Assembly: GCF_012978815.1 (NCBI RefSeq)
Contig: NZ_LIWR01000006.1
Span: 1-64,000 of the forward strand
Direction: 5' to 3'
Length of the DNA stretch: 64,000 bases
Origin: Campylobacter sp. RM16189
GTDB taxonomy: Bacteria > Campylobacterota > Campylobacteria > Campylobacterales > Campylobacteraceae
The notes beneath the pieces were generated by a model. It was not told the DNA's origin. It saw nothing but the letters and a program-made list of their open reading frames with translations, and made no database searches. Below, piece after piece: positions 48,200 to 57,861 of the stretch. The position numbers and the translations under genes are program-made. The number at the start of each line of letters is the position of its first letter. The first letter of the stretch is position 1.

Positions 48200-49048
48200 C
48201 TAACAAATCAAATTTTCCAGAGCCTCGCTTATGTTTTCATGCCCAAATTTAAACCCTTGCGCAAGCAAATTTGCAGGATAAACCTTCTGTCCTTCAAGCA
48301 GAATCACGGCTCCTTCACCAAATTTAAGCTTGAGTGCGAAATTTGGCACTTTGAAAAAGGCTGGGCGATTTAGCGCTTTAGCGAGTGAGGCGGTAAAAAT
48401 TTTATTTGTTATGGGATTTGGCGAAGATAGGTTGTAAATGCCTTCTTTTTGGCTGTTTATCACAAATTCATACGCTCTTGCAAGATCGCTTATAGCTATC
48501 CATGAAAATCCCTGCTCGCCGTCTCCTAAGATCCCGCCAAGACCAAATTTAAAAACAGGAAGCATTTTTTCTAGCGCACCGCCATTGCCAAGAACTACGC
48601 TAATGCGAAATATCGCAGTTTTAACGCCAAATTCTTTTGCTTTATTTGCTTCGCTTTCCCACTCTTTGGCAAGCCTTCCTAAAAATCCATCATCGTATCT
48701 ATCTGAGCTTTCGTCGTGTTCCTCGCCGCTTTTATATACGCCGACAGCCGAAGTTGAGATGAAAATTTTTGGCGGATTTTTTAGAAGGCTCATGGCTTTT
48801 ACTAAATTTTTAGTTGTATTAATCCTGCTTGAATAAAGCTCTTTTTTATACTCCTCGCTCCATTTTTTAGAGATATTTGCACCTGCTAAATTTATGATGA
48901 CATCGGCACGTTCAATGGCTTCTTTAAGCCTTTGCGTATCGTTATACAAAGCTCTTTTTATAGGCACTATCTCATGGCCTTTGCTTGCTAAAAATTTACT
49001 TACGTAACCGCCTACAAAACCGCTAAGTCCGTTTATAGCTATCTTCAT
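48200..49048 (-). CDS. TIGR01777-type SDR epimerase
   Basis: A 282-residue extended SDR protein (YfcH family). It starts with the nucleotide-binding INGLSGFVGGYVSKFL, has INLAGANISKKWSEEYKKELYSSRI broken near residue 60-80, which is the mark of this subfamily, and later SSSAVGVYKSG-like and LSSPNPITNK segments, with a C-terminal DUF1731-like tail. No reaction has been firmly assigned to the family. A TGATAAAAT element (49067-49075, minus) lies 19 bp before the ATG. Confidence 0.82.
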   Translation of the reverse strand: MKIAINGLSGFVGGYVSKFLASKGHEIVPIKRALYNDTQRLKEAIERADVIINLAGANISKKWSEEYKKELYSSRINTTKNLVKAMSLLKNPPKIFISTSAVGVYKSGEEHDESSDRYDDGFLGRLAKEWESEANKAKEFGVKTAIFRISVVLGNGGALEKMLPVFKFGLGGILGDGEQGFSWIAISDLARAYEFVINSQKEGIYNLSSPNPITNKIFTASLAKALNRPAFFKVPNFALKLKFGEGAVILLEGQKVYPANLLAQGFKFGHENISEALENLIC

Positions 49049-49226
49049 GCTTTTTCCTTTTTTTGTATTTTATCATCATTTGTCTGGGCTGTACGGATTT
49101 AAATTTTATAAAATATAAAAATGTATAAAATCGCTATAAAAATTTTAGAAAAATGCGTTTTAATTAGTATATAAGATTATATTTTATATTATCGCTGAAT
49201 ATTATTTTGATAAAAGGAAAAACAGA

Positions 49227-49928
49227 ATGAAAAAGATAGCTTTTTTAAGCCTAGTTGCGGTTTTTGCACTCGGTGCGGAAAATTTACTCGTAGGTGCTGG
49301 TGGTGGATATAAAAAACCTGTAACCGCTGTCATTGAAAATCTTAAAAAAGATGGTCTGAATGTGGAGGGTGCGTTTGCCAATATCCAGCAAATTACTATT
49401 CAAGCAAAAGAGGGTAAAATGGCTGTAATCGTGGGAGATGAGGCATTTTTAAAGAAAACCGACCTTGAGATAAAAGGTTATGAGAGGCTTGGAAAGGGTA
49501 CTTTGGCTCTTGTAACTCCAAAGGGTAAGACTATAAAAGACATAAGCGAGCTTAAAAATTTAAATCGTATCGCAATGCCTGATGCTAAAAAGGCGATTTA
49601 CGGTATCCGCACGACAGAATTTCTTAAAAATTCAAATTTAGAAAAAGATGTCGGCTCAAAAATGCTTGCAGTTGCAGGCGTGCCTCAAGTGGTGGCTTAC
49701 GTGCTAAACAACGAAGTTGATGCAGGCTTTATCAACTCAACCGAAGCAGAAGCTGGAAGAGGCGAATTTGGCTCGGTTATCTATGTAGACGAGAGCCTTT
49801 ATAGCCCTGTTTTTATAAGCGCAGCTAAGCTTGCAGCGTGCGACAAACACGCAGACTGCGGTAAATTTATAGATGAGTTAAAGACCGAGCGTTCAAAGGA
49901 GATTTTTGCCAAATTTGGACTTAAGTGA
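49227..49928 (+). CDS. modA: Molybdate/tungstate ABC transporter substrate-binding protein
   Basis: Periplasmic binding protein for molybdate. The 233-residue precursor has the signal peptide MKKIAFLSLVAVFALGA and a ModA-like body (LVGAGGGYKKPVTAVIE, then NLNRIAMPDAKKAIYG, and EVDAGFINSTEA). Two late cysteines (CDKHADC) are unusual and may form a disulfide. AAAGGAAA precedes the ATG. The permease gene overlaps it by 23 bp. Molybdate is the likely ligand, given the many molybdoenzymes of the genus; tungstate is possible. Confidence 0.8.
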   Translation: MKKIAFLSLVAVFALGAENLLVGAGGGYKKPVTAVIENLKKDGLNVEGAFANIQQITIQAKEGKMAVIVGDEAFLKKTDLEIKGYERLGKGTLALVTPKGKTIKDISELKNLNRIAMPDAKKAIYGIRTTEFLKNSNLEKDVGSKMLAVAGVPQVVAYVLNNEVDAGFINSTEAEAGRGEFGSVIYVDESLYSPVFISAAKLAACDKHADCGKFIDELKTERSKEIFAKFGLK

Positions 49929-50592
49929 TCTTGCGAGCCTTAATTGGCTCGTTCATCCGCTTATCTTAAGCGCAAAGACGCTTTGTATAACCTTCATTTT
50001 CTTCGTATTTATCGGGCTTCCGATAGCTTATTTTTTAGCCTTTTACAAGGGCAAATTTAAAGCGGTCTTTGAAGCGGTTGTGATGTTTCCGCTTATATTT
50101 CCGCCTATCGCCACTGGCTTTTTGCTGCTTTATTTGCTGGGGCGAAACTCATTTTTGGGTCAAATGCTAAATTTGCAGATAGTTTTTAGCTTTAGCGCTC
50201 TTGTTGTGGCTTCTTTTTTGGCAGGACTTCCGCTTTTGGTTAAGCCCGTTGCAAGCGTGCTTGAGAGCTTTCCAAAGAGCCTCATTGAAGCAGGGCAGAG
50301 CCTTGGTAAAAATAAATTTGAAATCGCGCTTTTTATCATGATACCAAACATCTTTAGAAGTGTTGTTTCAGCACTAATCCTTGCGCTTGCAAGAGGACTT
50401 AGAGAGGTTGGTATCACTTTGATGCTAGGTGGAAATATCGTAGGCAAAACCGACACCATCTCGCTTGCTATCTTTAACGCAGTTTATGACGGAGAAAACG
50501 AGCGCGCACTGATTTTAAGCCTGATTTTAGTCGTTTTAAGCCTGTTTATGTTTGGATTTATAAATTTTCTGGGACATAGAAAAAACTTTTAG
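49906..50592 (+). CDS. modB: Molybdate ABC transporter permease
   Basis: A 228-residue inner-membrane permease with about five helices and the cytoplasmic EAGQSLGKNKFEIALFIMIP loop near residue 125 that contacts the ATPase. The start is uncertain: TTG 49906 lies within the modA end, and TTG 49915 is a second option. No ATP-binding modC follows; the next gene is accB behind its own promoter. The ATPase must be supplied from elsewhere, or the pair works with a different ATPase. Confidence 0.83.
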   Translation: MPNLDLSDLASLNWLVHPLILSAKTLCITFIFFVFIGLPIAYFLAFYKGKFKAVFEAVVMFPLIFPPIATGFLLLYLLGRNSFLGQMLNLQIVFSFSALVVASFLAGLPLLVKPVASVLESFPKSLIEAGQSLGKNKFEIALFIMIPNIFRSVVSALILALARGLREVGITLMLGGNIVGKTDTISLAIFNAVYDGENERALILSLILVVLSLFMFGFINFLGHRKNF

Positions 50593-50600
50593 TATTTTTT

Positions 50601-50609
50601 TGATACAAT
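50601..50609 (+). promoter_or_regulatory. Probable extended -10 promoter of accB-accC
   Basis: TGATACAAT preceded by a T7 run, 34 bp before the accB ATG; AGGAGAAG is the ribosome site. Same nonamer as before topA and selA. Confidence 0.5.
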
Positions 50610-50642
50610 AAACTGCTATTTAAAAATTTATAGGAGAAGTTT

Positions 50643-51092
50643 ATGAAAAAAGATGACATCAAAGAGTTGATCGAATTTTTCAACGAAATGGATATGAATA
50701 AGATCAAGATAAAAGATGGTGATTTTGAGATCGAACTTGAAAAATTTGCCGATTGTTGTGAGCTTCCTAAACCGACAGCCCCAGCCCCAGCCCCAGCCCC
50801 TACTCCTGTTAATGTCGTCGTAAGCTCGGAAGTGAAGCAAACATCAAGTGCTAAAGAGAGTATAAAATCGCCTATGGTAGGAACGTTTTATATGGCCCCA
50901 AGCCCGGGTGCGGCGCCTTTTGTGAAAGTGGGGCAAAAAGTAAGAAGAGGCGAAGTTATAGGCATTATTGAAGCTATGAAAATCATGAACGAGATTGAAG
51001 CGGAATTTGATTGTGTTATCACAGAGGCTCTAGTATCTGATGGACAACCTGTAGAATTTGGAATGTCTTTATTTGGAGTGGAGAAAATTTAA
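50643..51092 (+). CDS. accB: Biotin carboxyl carrier protein of acetyl-CoA carboxylase
   Basis: Carries biotin between the carboxylase and transferase sites for malonyl-CoA synthesis. The 149-residue protein has an N-terminal helical region (IKELIEFFNEMDMNKIKI), an alanine-proline linker (residues about 46-56), and a C-terminal biotinyl domain with the biotin Lys in IEAMKIMNEIEAE near residue 115. The linker is encoded by four exact in-frame CAGCCC units (50776-50799). Its stop overlaps the accC start (one base). Confidence 0.95.
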   Translation: MKKDDIKELIEFFNEMDMNKIKIKDGDFEIELEKFADCCELPKPTAPAPAPAPTPVNVVVSSEVKQTSSAKESIKSPMVGTFYMAPSPGAAPFVKVGQKVRRGEVIGIIEAMKIMNEIEAEFDCVITEALVSDGQPVEFGMSLFGVEKI

Positions 51093-52423
51093 TGGAGATC
51101 AAAAGAGTTTTAATCGCAAACCGCGGCGAAATAGCGTTAAGAGCCTTGCGAACAATCAAAGAGATGGGCAAAGAGGCGATCGTCGTTTACTCCACTGCTG
51201 ACAGAGATGCACTTTACGTCAAATACGCTGATGCTGCTATTTGTATAGGAAATCCCAGATCAAGTGATAGCTATCTAAATATTCCCGCTATTATTTCCGC
51301 AGCCGAGATAAGCGAAGCTGATGCAATATTTCCTGGATATGGTTTTTTGAGTGAAAATCAAAATTTCGTTGAAATTTGCTCTCATCATAACCTTAAATTT
51401 ATAGGCCCTAGTGTAGAGGCTATGGCTCTAATGAGTGATAAAAGCAAGGCAAAGCAGATGATGCAAAGAGCGGGTGTGCCTGTAATACCTGGTTCTGACG
51501 GAGCCGTAGCTGATGTAAAAGCGGCTAAAGAGCTTGCTAAAAAAATCGGCTATCCTGTTATTTTAAAAGCTGCCGCAGGTGGTGGCGGACGCGGTATGCG
51601 TGTGGTAGAAAAAGAAGAGGATATAGAAAAGGCGTTTTGGTCTGCCGAGAGCGAAGCTATGAGTGCCTTTGGCGACGGGACAATGTATATGGAAAAATAT
51701 ATCTTAAATCCGCGCCATATCGAGGTTCAAGTAGTAGGCGATAGCCATGGAAACGTAATTCACATAGGTGAGAGAGACTGCTCTATGCAGCGTAGACATC
51801 AAAAATTGATCGAAGAGAGTCCAGCTATATTGCTTGACGATGATACTCGCTCTAGACTTCATGAGACAGCCATCAGAGCAGCTAAAGCGATAGGCTATGA
51901 GGGTGCTGGAACATTTGAATTTTTAGTGGATAAGGATCTGAATTTTTATTTCATCGAGATGAATACGCGCCTTCAAGTCGAACACTGCGTTAGCGAAATG
52001 GTAAGTGGAATAGATATTATAGAGCTTATGATAAGGGTTGCCGAAGGTGGTGTTTTGCCAAGTCAGGACAGTATAAAGCTAAAAGGACACTCTATAGAGT
52101 GCAGAATCACTGCCGAAGATCCAAACAGTTTCACTCCTTGCCCAGGAAAAATAACAAAATATGTCTGCCCGGGCGGACGAAATGTGCGCATGGATAGCCA
52201 TATCTACCAAGATTACTCTATACCTCCTTTCTATGATAGCATGATAGGTAAGCTGATTGTGTGGGACGAGGATAGAAATAAGGCGATTCATAAGATGAGA
52301 GTTGCGCTTGAACAGCTTGTTATACAAGGCATAAAGACGACTCGCGATTTTCATCTAGCAATGATGGAAAATAAAGACTTTATAAATAATAACTACGACA
52401 CAAACTACTTATCAAGACATTAA
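51092..52423 (+). CDS. accC: Biotin carboxylase subunit of acetyl-CoA carboxylase
   Basis: ATP-dependent carboxylation of the biotin on AccB. The 443-residue ATP-grasp enzyme shows IANRGEIALRALRT at the start, the glycine-rich lid AAGGGGRGMR near residue 165, HIGERDCSMQRRHQK near 235, and FIEMNTRLQVEHCVSEMVSG near 290. The order accB-accC is usual and both lie next to dcd and surA, as recalled for C. jejuni (there on the opposite strand). Confidence 0.96.
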   Translation: MEIKRVLIANRGEIALRALRTIKEMGKEAIVVYSTADRDALYVKYADAAICIGNPRSSDSYLNIPAIISAAEISEADAIFPGYGFLSENQNFVEICSHHNLKFIGPSVEAMALMSDKSKAKQMMQRAGVPVIPGSDGAVADVKAAKELAKKIGYPVILKAAAGGGGRGMRVVEKEEDIEKAFWSAESEAMSAFGDGTMYMEKYILNPRHIEVQVVGDSHGNVIHIGERDCSMQRRHQKLIEESPAILLDDDTRSRLHETAIRAAKAIGYEGAGTFEFLVDKDLNFYFIEMNTRLQVEHCVSEMVSGIDIIELMIRVAEGGVLPSQDSIKLKGHSIECRITAEDPNSFTPCPGKITKYVCPGGRNVRMDSHIYQDYSIPPFYDSMIGKLIVWDEDRNKAIHKMRVALEQLVIQGIKTTRDFHLAMMENKDFINNNYDTNYLSRH

Positions 52424-52425
52424 AA

Positions 52426-52453
52426 TTTTGGCAGGGTTTTATCTCTGCCAAAA
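52426..52453 (+). terminator. Hairpin after accC
   Basis: TTTTGGCAG (52426-52434) pairs with CTGCCAAAA (52445-52453), 9 bp with a 10-nt loop, immediately after the accC stop. There is only a short T tract. Confidence 0.6.
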
Positions 52454-52528
52454 TAAGCTTCTTATCTGCATTTCAGCTCAATTTATAAAATTTAGGCTAA
52501 ATTTATATAAAAATTTAGAGGAGAATTT

Positions 52529-53296
52529 ATGAAAAAATACACTCTTATTACTGGTGCAAGTTCTGGTATAGGGCTTGAAGCGGCAAAGGCTTTTGCTAGG
52601 CGTGGCGAAAATTTGATTTTGATAGCCAGGAGAGCTCAAAGACTAGAGAGCTTAAGAAACGAGATTTTAAAATTTGCTCCTATGGTTGATATAATCATTA
52701 AAATTTGTGATCTTTCAAAGATAGAAAATGTCTATAAAATTTATGATGAGCTAAAAATTTATCAGATAAAAACATGGATAAATAATGCCGGATTTGGTGA
52801 TAGCGCGGCTATAGGAAGCCAAAATTTAGAAAAAATGGAGCAGATGCTTGATCTAAATATAAAAGCTTTGAGTATATTTTCAACTCTTTTTGTGAGAGAT
52901 TATCAAAACGTTGATGGCACTCAGCTTATAAACGTATCCTCTGCTTGCGGATATAGTATGGTTGATAGCTTTGGGGTATATTGTGCGACTAAATTTTATG
53001 TAAGTGCATTTACTGAAGCGCTTTATAGACAGCTTAAGTCAAATAATGCAAAAATGAGTGCTAAAATTTTAGCTCCCGCAACGACACAGAGCGAATTTAA
53101 GCAAGTTGCCATAGATGCTGATGAGTACGATTATGCTAAAAATTACAAAAACTATCACACAAGCGAGCAGATGGCGGAATTTTTACTAAGGTTATATGAT
53201 AGCGAAAAGTGTGTGGGTTGGGTAGATAGAAAGAGCTTTGATTTTGTATTAAGAGACCCTATTTTTGTTCACGTAACAAAGGTTAATATCTCCTAA
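52529..53296 (+). CDS. Short-chain dehydrogenase/reductase
   Basis: A 255-residue classical SDR with TGASSGIGLEAAKAFA, NNAGFGD near residue 90, SSACGYSMVDSFGVYCATKFY carrying the Ser/Tyr/Lys triad split by a turn, and a C-terminal extension without a second domain. The pattern fits the DltE/YdfG-like group of general dehydrogenases. Substrate unknown. It is a single gene with GAGGAG before the ATG and converges on the surA-like gene across a perfect hairpin. Confidence 0.85.
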   Translation: MKKYTLITGASSGIGLEAAKAFARRGENLILIARRAQRLESLRNEILKFAPMVDIIIKICDLSKIENVYKIYDELKIYQIKTWINNAGFGDSAAIGSQNLEKMEQMLDLNIKALSIFSTLFVRDYQNVDGTQLINVSSACGYSMVDSFGVYCATKFYVSAFTEALYRQLKSNNAKMSAKILAPATTQSEFKQVAIDADEYDYAKNYKNYHTSEQMAEFLLRLYDSEKCVGWVDRKSFDFVLRDPIFVHVTKVNIS

Positions 53297-53326
53297 TAAG
53301 TAAGCGTGATAAGCGCTTACTTATTA
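53294..53326. terminator. Bidirectional terminator spanning both stop codons
   Basis: A perfect 13-bp stem, TAATAAGTAAGCG (53294-53306) with CGCTTACTTATTA (53314-53326), loop 7 nt. The stop of the SDR gene (53294-53296) and the stop of the surA-like gene (53324-53326, minus) are the two outer ends of the stem. Confidence 0.85.
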
Positions 53327-54154
53327 TCTTAGATATTTTATATCCGCTTTTGCTCTTAGCTTATTAAAATATTCGGTCACTACGCGGTCTTGTTCAAAAT
53401 TATAGATAGTTGACATGACCTCGTTTTGAATATCTTGAAAATTTGGTAGAACTTCGCCTGATTTTAAATTTACTAAAAACATCTCAAATCCGCTAGGAGT
53501 TTGGAAAATTTGAGTAAAAGAACCGTTTGGAGTTCTATTTAAAACAGCTCTTAGCTGAGGCGGTAATTGTTCACTTTTTAGTTCCAAATTCTCTGTATTT
53601 ACATCTTGGCGCATGCTCATAGGAGATGCTTGTATCATCTCTAAAGAGTCTCTGCTTTGAGCTATGTATCTAGTCATTTTTATCTGGTTAAATTGTAAAA
53701 ACATCTGCGGGTTTTGCTCAAAATAGGCCTTTGCAGCCTCCGGAGTAACGTTAATTCTGGCATCTTTAAATATATTTTGATAGAGCTTTTCTTGCTTTAT
53801 TCCTTTTGCTACGTCTTCTTTAAATTTCGCATAATCCACTCCTTGCGAGATTATGGTATTTCTTAGTTGCGATACGTTTAGCCCGCTTTCTTGAGCGATT
53901 TTTTTTATTTTTTCACTAATTTCAAAGTCGTTTGCTTCTATTTTAAGTGCTTTTATCTGAGCTTTTTCAAGCCTGTCCTTAATCAGGAAATTTAAAGCAT
54001 TTCTCTCGTCCGTTTTTAGAATTTGTGAAGTTTTATATAGCTCATGAAGGGTTATAGGCTCGTTTTCAACTACTGCCGCAATGCCATTTACCATCTGGGC
54101 GAAGGCAAAATTTAAGCTCAATAAAAAAGCTACAAAAAAGATCTTTTTTGACAT
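53324..54154 (-). CDS. SurA-like periplasmic chaperone
   Basis: A 276-residue secreted protein (signal peptide ending FAFA) with a SurA-type N-terminal chaperone domain: MVNGIAAVVENEPITLHEL at the mature start, then ALNFLIKDRLEKAQIKAL, and a C-terminal parvulin-like segment that appears degenerate (about 155-245, no clear catalytic His/Cys). It matches C. jejuni Cj1289 by position, a SurA-like protein (recalled). It probably helps outer-membrane proteins fold rather than isomerise prolines. It is divergent from gltX. Confidence 0.8.
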   Translation of the reverse strand: MSKKIFFVAFLLSLNFAFAQMVNGIAAVVENEPITLHELYKTSQILKTDERNALNFLIKDRLEKAQIKALKIEANDFEISEKIKKIAQESGLNVSQLRNTIISQGVDYAKFKEDVAKGIKQEKLYQNIFKDARINVTPEAAKAYFEQNPQMFLQFNQIKMTRYIAQSRDSLEMIQASPMSMRQDVNTENLELKSEQLPPQLRAVLNRTPNGSFTQIFQTPSGFEMFLVNLKSGEVLPNFQDIQNEVMSTIYNFEQDRVVTEYFNKLRAKADIKYLR

Positions 54155-54236
54155 ATGAAACCTTTGTTTAAGTCTAAAATAAATATAATTGCTGGCATTA
54201 TAACATTTTAATATTTAAGTTAGATAAGGCAAAATT

Positions 54237-55610
54237 ATGATAGTTACAAGATTTGCCCCCTCGCCTACGGGATACCTGCATATCGGAGGGCTTAGAACAG
54301 CGCTTTATAGTTATTTGTATGCTAGAAAAAATGGCGGCAAATTTTTACTCCGCATAGAAGATACCGATTTAAAAAGAAACTCGCAAGAGGCTACAATCGC
54401 GATCAAGGAAGCGTTTGATTGGTGCAACTTAGATCACGATGGTGAAGTTACCTACCAATCCAAAAGATTTGACGTATATAAGGCTTTCGTGCAAAAGCTT
54501 CTAGACTCAGGGCATGCTTATAAATGTTATATGAGCAAGAGTGAGCTTGACGAGCTACGAGCTCAGCAAGAAGCAAGAAAAGAAAGACCTAAGTATGATA
54601 ATAGATATCGTGATTTTACAGGCACTCCACCTGAGGGCATAGATCCTGTAATACGTATCAAAGCTCCGCTTGACGGCGAAATTTTGATAGATGACGGTAT
54701 AAAGGGCGAAGTGAAATTTAGAGTTGAAGATATATTGGATGATTTTATAATAGCTAGAAGTGACGGCACTCCTACTTATAATTTTACCGTTGTTGTCGAT
54801 GATGCTTTAATGGGTGTAACTCATGTAATAAGAGGCGATGATCATCTATCTAATACTCCAAAACAGATAGTTTTATACGATGCGCTTGGATTTGAGAAAC
54901 CAAAATTCTTTCATGTGGCTATGATAAACGGCGAAGACGGCAAAAAACTAAGCAAACGTCACGGAGCAACTGATGTAATGGAGTATAAACGTATGGGCTA
55001 TCTGCCTGAAGCGCTTTTAAATTTCCTTGTGCGTCTTGGATGGAGCCACGGCGATGATGAAATTTTTAGCATGGAGGATATGTTAAAATATTTTGATCCG
55101 CATGATATAAACAAGAGCTCAAGTACATATAATGCTCAAAAACTGGACTGGCTAAATGCCCATTATATCAAGACCTTGCCTTATGATAGACTTGCAAAAG
55201 AGATGATGGAATTTGGGATTGATTTTAAATCCATACCAAAGGGCGAAGTGCTTTTAAACTCGCTTCGTGAACGCTCGAAAACTTTGGTTGAGATGAGCGA
55301 TAGTGCAAGAGTGATAATAAATACTCCTAAGGTTTATGATGAGAAAGCTTATGCTAAATTTATTAACGAAACAAGCTTGAAAATTTTGGCTAAATTTGGT
55401 GAAATTTTAAATGAAAATTTGGATGCCAAGGGATATGAAGAGCTTACTAATAAATTTCTTGAAGCAAATGGAATTAAGCTAAAAGATCTAGCTCAAGCGC
55501 TAAGAGTCAGTTTAACTGGTTCAAGCGTATCACCATCGATTTTTGAAGTGCTTGAAGTGCTTGGAAGCGATGAGGTTAAAAATAGAATAAAAAACATAAT
55601 AAAGGAATAA
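54237..55610 (+). CDS. gltX: Glutamyl-tRNA synthetase (GltX)
   Basis: Class I synthetase charging Glu onto tRNA. The 457-residue enzyme has the HIGH-type [29 protein letters not shown], the [23 protein letters not shown] block near residue 190, and KMSKS-type [11 protein letters not shown] near 240. Campylobacter genomes usually carry two gltX genes, one charging tRNA-Gln for later amidation; sequence alone does not tell me which this is. The downstream malic enzyme gene starts 3 bp after its stop. Confidence 0.94.
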   Translation: MIVTRFAPSPTGYLHIGGLRTALYSYLYARKNGGKFLLRIEDTDLKRNSQEATIAIKEAFDWCNLDHDGEVTYQSKRFDVYKAFVQKLLDSGHAYKCYMSKSELDELRAQQEARKERPKYDNRYRDFTGTPPEGIDPVIRIKAPLDGEILIDDGIKGEVKFRVEDILDDFIIARSDGTPTYNFTVVVDDALMGVTHVIRGDDHLSNTPKQIVLYDALGFEKPKFFHVAMINGEDGKKLSKRHGATDVMEYKRMGYLPEALLNFLVRLGWSHGDDEIFSMEDMLKYFDPHDINKSSSTYNAQKLDWLNAHYIKTLPYDRLAKEMMEFGIDFKSIPKGEVLLNSLRERSKTLVEMSDSARVIINTPKVYDEKAYAKFINETSLKILAKFGEILNENLDAKGYEELTNKFLEANGIKLKDLAQALRVSLTGSSVSPSIFEVLEVLGSDEVKNRIKNIIKE

Positions 55611-55612
55611 AA

Positions 55613-56866
55613 ATGGCGCACGTAACAAAAGAAGAATCGCTTGATTATCATATAGGTGGAAAGATAGAGATAAAGGTAAAGACTCCTTGCGCGACAGCAG
55701 AGGATCTATCTAAGGCCTATACACCGGGTGTTGCAGAGCCTTGCAAAGAGATAAGTAAAGATAACGAACTTGCGTATAAATACACAAATAAGGCCAATTT
55801 AGTTGCTGTTATTACTGATGGTACAGCTGTTTTAGGACTAGGCGATATCGGAGCGGTAGCTGGCAAACCAGTAATGGAAGGCAAGTCTGTTTTGTTTAAA
55901 AAATTTGCAAACGTAGATGCTTTTGATATCGAGATAGACGAGAAAGATCCTGAGAAGATAGTTGAAATTTGTAAAGCTATAGCCCCTACTTTCGGTGGTA
56001 TCAATTTAGAAGATATCAAAGCCCCTAAATGCTTTGAAATAGAAAGAAAACTTCAAGAAGCTGTAGATATCCCTGTAATGCATGATGATCAGCACGGAAC
56101 AGCCATGATAACTAGTGCAGGGCTTATTAATGCGATTGAAATTTCAGGTAAAGATATAACAAAGATAAAGATCGTGGTAAGCGGTTCAGGAGCCGCCGGT
56201 ATAGCATGCGCCAGAATGTATAGGCTGCTTGGTGCTAAAAATATAGTTATGGTTGATAGTAAGGGTGTGCTTCATGACGAAAGAGATGATTTAACGACCG
56301 AAAAATTAGAATTTGCTGTAAATACGACCGATAGAACTCTAGGCGATGCTATGAAGGGCGCTGATATGTTTTTAGGGCTTAGTAAGCCAGGAGTTTTAAC
56401 TAAAGAGATGGTAAAAACAATGAATCCTGAACCTATAATCTTCGCACTTGCAAATCCTACGCCTGAAATCTTCCCTGAAGAGGTTAAAGAGGTAAGAGAT
56501 GATGTGATGATGGGAACTGGTAGAAGCGATTATCCAAACCAAGTAAATAATGTACTTGGCTTTCCTTTTATTTTCCGTGGAGCGCTTGATGTCAGAGCCA
56601 AAAAGATAACAGAAAATATGAAAATGGCTGCAGCAAAAGCTCTTGCGAAATTAGCTAAAGAGCCTGTGCCTGCTGAGGTTTGCAAGGCTTTTGGAGTAGA
56701 TGAGCTAAAATTTGGTAAAGACTATATCATACCAAAGCCTTTTGACAAACGCGTGCTTACAGCTGTAGCTCCGGCAGTAGCGCAAGCTGCGGTAGAAGAT
56801 GGAGTGGCTAGAGTAAAAGATTTTGACATAAAAGCCTATATAGAAACACTTGAAAAAGGCTTTTAA
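55613..56866 (+). CDS. Malic enzyme (malate oxidoreductase, decarboxylating)
   Basis: Converts malate to pyruvate with NAD(P) reduction. The 417-residue short-form enzyme shows [10 protein letters not shown] near residue 36, [26 protein letters not shown] near 70-95, HDDQHGTAM with the metal/substrate residues near 160, the Rossmann [15 protein letters not shown] near 190, and [10 protein letters not shown]. It lacks the phosphotransacetylase-like domain of long MaeB forms. Its end lies 1 bp from the upp ATG, so gltX-malic enzyme-upp are one operon. The cofactor (NAD or NADP) was not assigned. Confidence 0.92.
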   Translation: MAHVTKEESLDYHIGGKIEIKVKTPCATAEDLSKAYTPGVAEPCKEISKDNELAYKYTNKANLVAVITDGTAVLGLGDIGAVAGKPVMEGKSVLFKKFANVDAFDIEIDEKDPEKIVEICKAIAPTFGGINLEDIKAPKCFEIERKLQEAVDIPVMHDDQHGTAMITSAGLINAIEISGKDITKIKIVVSGSGAAGIACARMYRLLGAKNIVMVDSKGVLHDERDDLTTEKLEFAVNTTDRTLGDAMKGADMFLGLSKPGVLTKEMVKTMNPEPIIFALANPTPEIFPEEVKEVRDDVMMGTGRSDYPNQVNNVLGFPFIFRGALDVRAKKITENMKMAAAKALAKLAKEPVPAEVCKAFGVDELKFGKDYIIPKPFDKRVLTAVAPAVAQAAVEDGVARVKDFDIKAYIETLEKGF

Positions 56867-56867
56867 T

Positions 56868-57494
56868 ATGAAAAACATCAAATTGATTTCTCATCCCTTA
56901 ATAGAGCACAAATTGGCGATTTTAAGGGATAAAAGCACAGAGCCTTTTCAGTTTAGAATGCTAGTTGACGAGATAAGCTATTTGATGATTTTTGAAGCGA
57001 CCAGAGATCTAAAGTTGCGCGATGTAACTGTAGCAACTCCGGTTGCAAATACTACAGCTAAAAAACTAGCTACTAAAATTATGATATGCCCTATTTTAAG
57101 GGCGGCTCTTGGTATGCTTGATAGCGTATTTAAGATAATTCCGGATGCTAGTGTGGGATTTTTGGGCTTTCAAAGAAACGAAAAGACAGCCGAAGCCGAG
57201 TTTTTTTATGCCAAACTCCCTCAAGATGCCACAAATAGAACCGCTATTATAATTGATCCTATGTTTGCTACCGGTGGAACTGCGATAGATGCGGTTAAAT
57301 TTCTAAAACAAAACGGAGTAAAAAATATCAAATTTATATCTATTATCGCAGCTCCTGAGGGTCTAAAGAGATTTAGCGAAATTTATCCAGAAATAGAGGT
57401 TTATACGGCGGCAATAGATGAGAAGCTTAATGAGAAAAACTATATAGTCCCTGGTCTTGGCGATGCGGGCGATAGAGTTTTTAATACACTATAA
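56868..57494 (+). CDS. upp: Uracil phosphoribosyltransferase
   Basis: Salvages uracil to UMP using PRPP. I use ATG 56868, giving 208 residues beginning MKNIKLISHPLIEHKLA; an earlier in-frame TTG at 56850 lies inside the malic enzyme gene. The PRPP loop IIDPMFATGGTAIDA near residue 128 and the C-terminal uracil loop YIVPGLGDAGDRVF are intact. It pairs functionally with the NCS2 permease gene found elsewhere in the window. Confidence 0.95.
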   Translation: MKNIKLISHPLIEHKLAILRDKSTEPFQFRMLVDEISYLMIFEATRDLKLRDVTVATPVANTTAKKLATKIMICPILRAALGMLDSVFKIIPDASVGFLGFQRNEKTAEAEFFYAKLPQDATNRTAIIIDPMFATGGTAIDAVKFLKQNGVKNIKFISIIAAPEGLKRFSEIYPEIEVYTAAIDEKLNEKNYIVPGLGDAGDRVFNTL

Positions 57495-57507
57495 AGGAAA
57501 TTATAAA

Positions 57508-57825
57508 ATGAAAAAATATTTTACCTGTTTGCTCTTGGCCTTTTTTATGTTTGGTTGTGCAACAACTTCCGAGCCAAAAATCTCAAAAAATGCGGAAACA
57601 AAAGAGTATTCAAGTATGCTCTATGCTATGAAAGTAACTAGCGATGATGGTTGGCAGACCGCCTCTATGATAGATAGTGATGATAGATCATATAGTTTAA
57701 AAAGGCAAAAAAGCGCTACAGGGATATTGTTAAAAAATAGTAAAATTAGTGTCCATATAAAGGGGAGCTTCGCTCTTTTCCAAAGCGAAGAAGGAGAGAT
57801 GATCGTCTTAGAAGAGCCTAAATAA
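57508..57825 (+). CDS. Small lipoprotein of unknown function
   Basis: From ATG 57508 (AAAGGAAA 9 nt upstream) the product is 105 residues with a lipoprotein signal: KKYFTCLLLAFFMFGCATT, where FGC is the lipobox and Cys is the lipidation site. An upstream in-frame start at 57457 overlaps upp and would hide the signal. The mature part is about 85 residues, polar, with a likely small beta domain (SVHIKGSFALFQSEEGEMIVLEE broken by turns). No domain recognised. It lies 13 bp after upp, at the end of that operon. Confidence 0.75.
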   Translation: MKKYFTCLLLAFFMFGCATTSEPKISKNAETKEYSSMLYAMKVTSDDGWQTASMIDSDDRSYSLKRQKSATGILLKNSKISVHIKGSFALFQSEEGEMIVLEEPK

Positions 57826-57861
57826 TCTATTTGGGACTAAAATAAATTTATAGGAATAGAT

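Noticed and set aside
50449..50592. modC fused to or hidden after modB
   Set aside because: No Walker A or ABC signature occurs in any frame between modB and accB; the gap is only 50 bp.
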